Origin: Wenzhouxiangella sp.
Lineage (GTDB): Bacteria > Pseudomonadota > Gammaproteobacteria > Xanthomonadales > Wenzhouxiangellaceae
DNA length: 15,125 bases
Assembly (NCBI GenBank): GCA_007135355.1
Contig: SLJA01000300.1
Coordinates: forward strand, 1 to 15,125
Direction: 5' to 3'
The stretch's first letter is position 1. The number at the start of each line of letters is the position of its first letter. Shown in pieces: positions 13,737 through 15,125 of the stretch. The notes under the pieces are model-generated. The model was not told where the DNA came from. It saw only the letters and a program-made list of their open reading frames with translations, and did not search any database. The position numbers and the translations under genes are program-made.

Positions 13737-14837
13737 ATGGCGCGAACAATCGCCGCCTTCAAGGTCGACTACTTCCAATTTCTGGGGCCCGACGGCAAGC
13801 TGGTCGACAGCCAGCAGGTGCCGGCCGTGGCGCGTGATTTCGAGCGCCTGATCAAGCTCTACCGCACGATGGTGCTGACCCGGGTGTTCGACAAAAAAGC
13901 CGTAGCCCTGCAGCGCACCGGCAAGCTCGGCACCTACGCTTCCTGCCTGGGTCACGAGGCGGCCCACGTCGCCATCGGCTCGGCCATGCAGCCGGAGGAT
14001 TGCTTTGCGCCCATGTACCGCGAATACGGCGTGCAGTTCTGCCGTGGCGTCGAGTTGACCGACGTGCTGCTGTACTGGGGCGGCGATGAGCGCGGCAGCG
14101 ACTATGCCAAAGCCCCGCACGATTTCGCCTGGTGCGTGCCGATCGCCACCCAGTGCCTGCACGCCGCCGGCGCCGCCCTCGCCTACAAGCTGCGCGGCGA
14201 GAAGCGCGTGGCCGTATCCGTGGTCGGCGACGGCGGTTCGTCCAAGGGTGACTTCCTCGAGGCCATTAACGCCGGCAGCGCCTGGAAGCTGCCGCTGGTG
14301 CTGGTGATCGTCAACAACCAGTGGGCGATCTCCGTGCCGCGCTCCAAGCAGAACACCGCCGCCACCCTGGCCCAGAAAGGCATCGCCGGCGGCCTGCCCA
14401 GCATCCAGGTCGACGGCAACGACCTGATCGCCTGCCTGTGGGCGATGGAAAAAGCCATCGACGCCGCCCGCGAAGGCCACGGCAGTTTCGTGATCGAAAT
14501 GATGACCTACCGCATCAGCGACCACACCACGGCCGACGACGCCCGTCGCTATCGGCCCAACGAGGAGGTCGAGGACGCCTGGAACAAGGAGCCGATCAGC
14601 CGCCTGCGCACCTACCTGATGGACCAGGGCGCCTGGGACGAAGAGCGCGAGCAGGCGCTGCAGGAAGAATGCAGCGCAACCGTGCAGAAAGCGGCCGATG
14701 ACTACCTCGAGAAGGTGACCGGCGACGCCCAGCCGGTGACCGCGATGTTCGACTACATGTTCGCCGAGCTGCCGCACGACCTGGTCGAACAGCGCGCCTA
14801 CGCCGAACGCTTTCCGGAAGACGGAGGTCACCACTGA
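13737..14837 (+). CDS. pdhA: 2-oxoacid (pyruvate) dehydrogenase E1 component, alpha subunit
   Basis: Thiamine-diphosphate-dependent decarboxylase subunit that, with E1-beta, feeds acyl groups to the lipoyl E2 core. It has 366 residues. The ThDP/Mg motif starts at GDG (164-166) and ends at NN (193-194), the correct spacing. The loop 'SDHTTADDARRYRP' corresponds to the phosphorylation-loop region of alpha2beta2 E1 enzymes. 'GTYASCLGHEAAHVAIG' and 'MYREYGVQFCRGV' are typical E1-alpha segments. GAAGAGGTG precedes the ATG at good spacing. Its stop TGA shares one base with the E1-beta start (TGATG), so the two are translationally coupled. Pyruvate versus branched-chain 2-oxoacid specificity is not certain from sequence; the pyruvate name is preferred because both subunits resemble PdhA/PdhB of Bacillus type. 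Confidence 0.93.
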   Translation: MARTIAAFKVDYFQFLGPDGKLVDSQQVPAVARDFERLIKLYRTMVLTRVFDKKAVALQRTGKLGTYASCLGHEAAHVAIGSAMQPEDCFAPMYREYGVQFCRGVELTDVLLYWGGDERGSDYAKAPHDFAWCVPIATQCLHAAGAALAYKLRGEKRVAVSVVGDGGSSKGDFLEAINAGSAWKLPLVLVIVNNQWAISVPRSKQNTAATLAQKGIAGGLPSIQVDGNDLIACLWAMEKAIDAAREGHGSFVIEMMTYRISDHTTADDARRYRPNEEVEDAWNKEPISRLRTYLMDQGAWDEEREQALQEECSATVQKAADDYLEKVTGDAQPVTAMFDYMFAELPHDLVEQRAYAERFPEDGGHH

Positions 14838-15125
14838 TGGCTGAGATCACCCTGATCGAGGGCGTCACCCTCGCCCTGGCCCGGGCCATGGAAGAAGACC
14901 CGTCGGTGGTCGTGCTGGGCGAAGACGTCGGCGTCAACGGCGGCGTATTCCGCGCTACCGCCGGCCTGCAGCAGCGCTTCGGTGATGAGCGCGTGCTCGA
15001 CACCCCGCTGGCCGAAGTCATGATCGCCGGCATGAGCGTCGGTATGGCCGCCCAGGGCATGAAGCCTGTGGCCGAAGCCCAGTTCTGCGGCTTTACCATG
15101 CCGATGATCGACCACATCATGTGCC
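14837..15125 (+). CDS. pdhB: 2-oxoacid (pyruvate) dehydrogenase E1 component, beta subunit, 5' part
   Basis: The first 96 codons of the E1-beta gene; it continues past the right edge. It begins 'MAEITLIEGVTLALARAMEE' and carries 'LGEDVGVNGGVFRATAGL' and 'RVLDTPLAEVMIAGMSVGMA', the conserved N-terminal pyrimidine-binding region in which the ThDP-activating glutamate is in the 'DTPLAE' segment. The ATG overlaps the E1-alpha stop by one base, and a strong GGAGGT lies 8 nt upstream (14823-14828, inside the end of E1-alpha). The partner of E1-alpha in the alpha2beta2 E1; an E2 gene would be expected next but lies outside the window. Confidence 0.95.
   Translation, partial: MAEITLIEGVTLALARAMEEDPSVVVLGEDVGVNGGVFRATAGLQQRFGDERVLDTPLAEVMIAGMSVGMAAQGMKPVAEAQFCGFTMPMIDHIMC

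Noticed and set aside
13635..14834. Minus-strand open frame (399 codons) opposite E1-alpha
   Set aside because: Its opposite strand encodes an intact E1-alpha with ThDP motif; the frame also runs over the promoter and has no domain match.

Overview
The window is GC-rich, gene-dense bacterial chromosome, most likely from a gammaproteobacterium near the Xanthomonadales/Wenzhouxiangella-type lineages. This is inferred from three things. Tryptophan 2,3-dioxygenase has its key residues at the same numbers as the Xanthomonas enzyme. An E1-alpha/E1-beta 2-oxoacid dehydrogenase pair is present. The two-domain fatty acyl-CoA reductase is colinear with the Marinobacter enzyme. No rRNA, tRNA, CRISPR array, transposase or phage gene was seen.

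Layout. 1-1142 (minus): a BCP-type peroxiredoxin overlaps by ATGA a FFLEELY-motif protein that runs off the left edge. 1330-2562 (plus): a patatin-like lipid acyl hydrolase, convergent with 2613-4601 (minus), a 662-residue alcohol-forming fatty acyl-CoA reductase. Divergent from the reductase, 4793-5689 (plus) holds a small acyl-CoA-binding protein followed by a TetR regulator; their promoter carries a perfect 12-bp palindrome between its -35 and -10 boxes. 5690-5975 holds a large nested inverted repeat and the terminator of the phasin gene (5976-6554, minus). A TPR-like protein (6655-7488, plus) is divergent from the phasin and convergent with a wax ester synthase/diacylglycerol acyltransferase (7604-9103, minus). 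Upstream of that on the minus strand lie a SecB-like small protein, an exported penicillin-acylase-family Ntn hydrolase and tryptophan 2,3-dioxygenase. From 13737 on the plus strand, E1-alpha and the start of E1-beta of a pyruvate/branched-chain 2-oxoacid dehydrogenase follow a good sigma70 promoter.

How it fits together. The central 8 kb reads as a neutral-lipid (wax ester) storage locus. ACBP would carry acyl-CoA, FAR would reduce acyl-CoA to fatty alcohol, WS/DGAT would esterify alcohol with acyl-CoA, the phasin could coat the granule, the patatin hydrolase could remobilise the lipid, and the TetR protein could sense acyl-CoA. The enzyme assignments rest on clear motifs. The joint function, the regulation and the role of the TPR and SecB-like proteins are inference. 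The flanking genes (peroxiredoxin, TDO, 2-oxoacid dehydrogenase) look like ordinary chromosomal genes.
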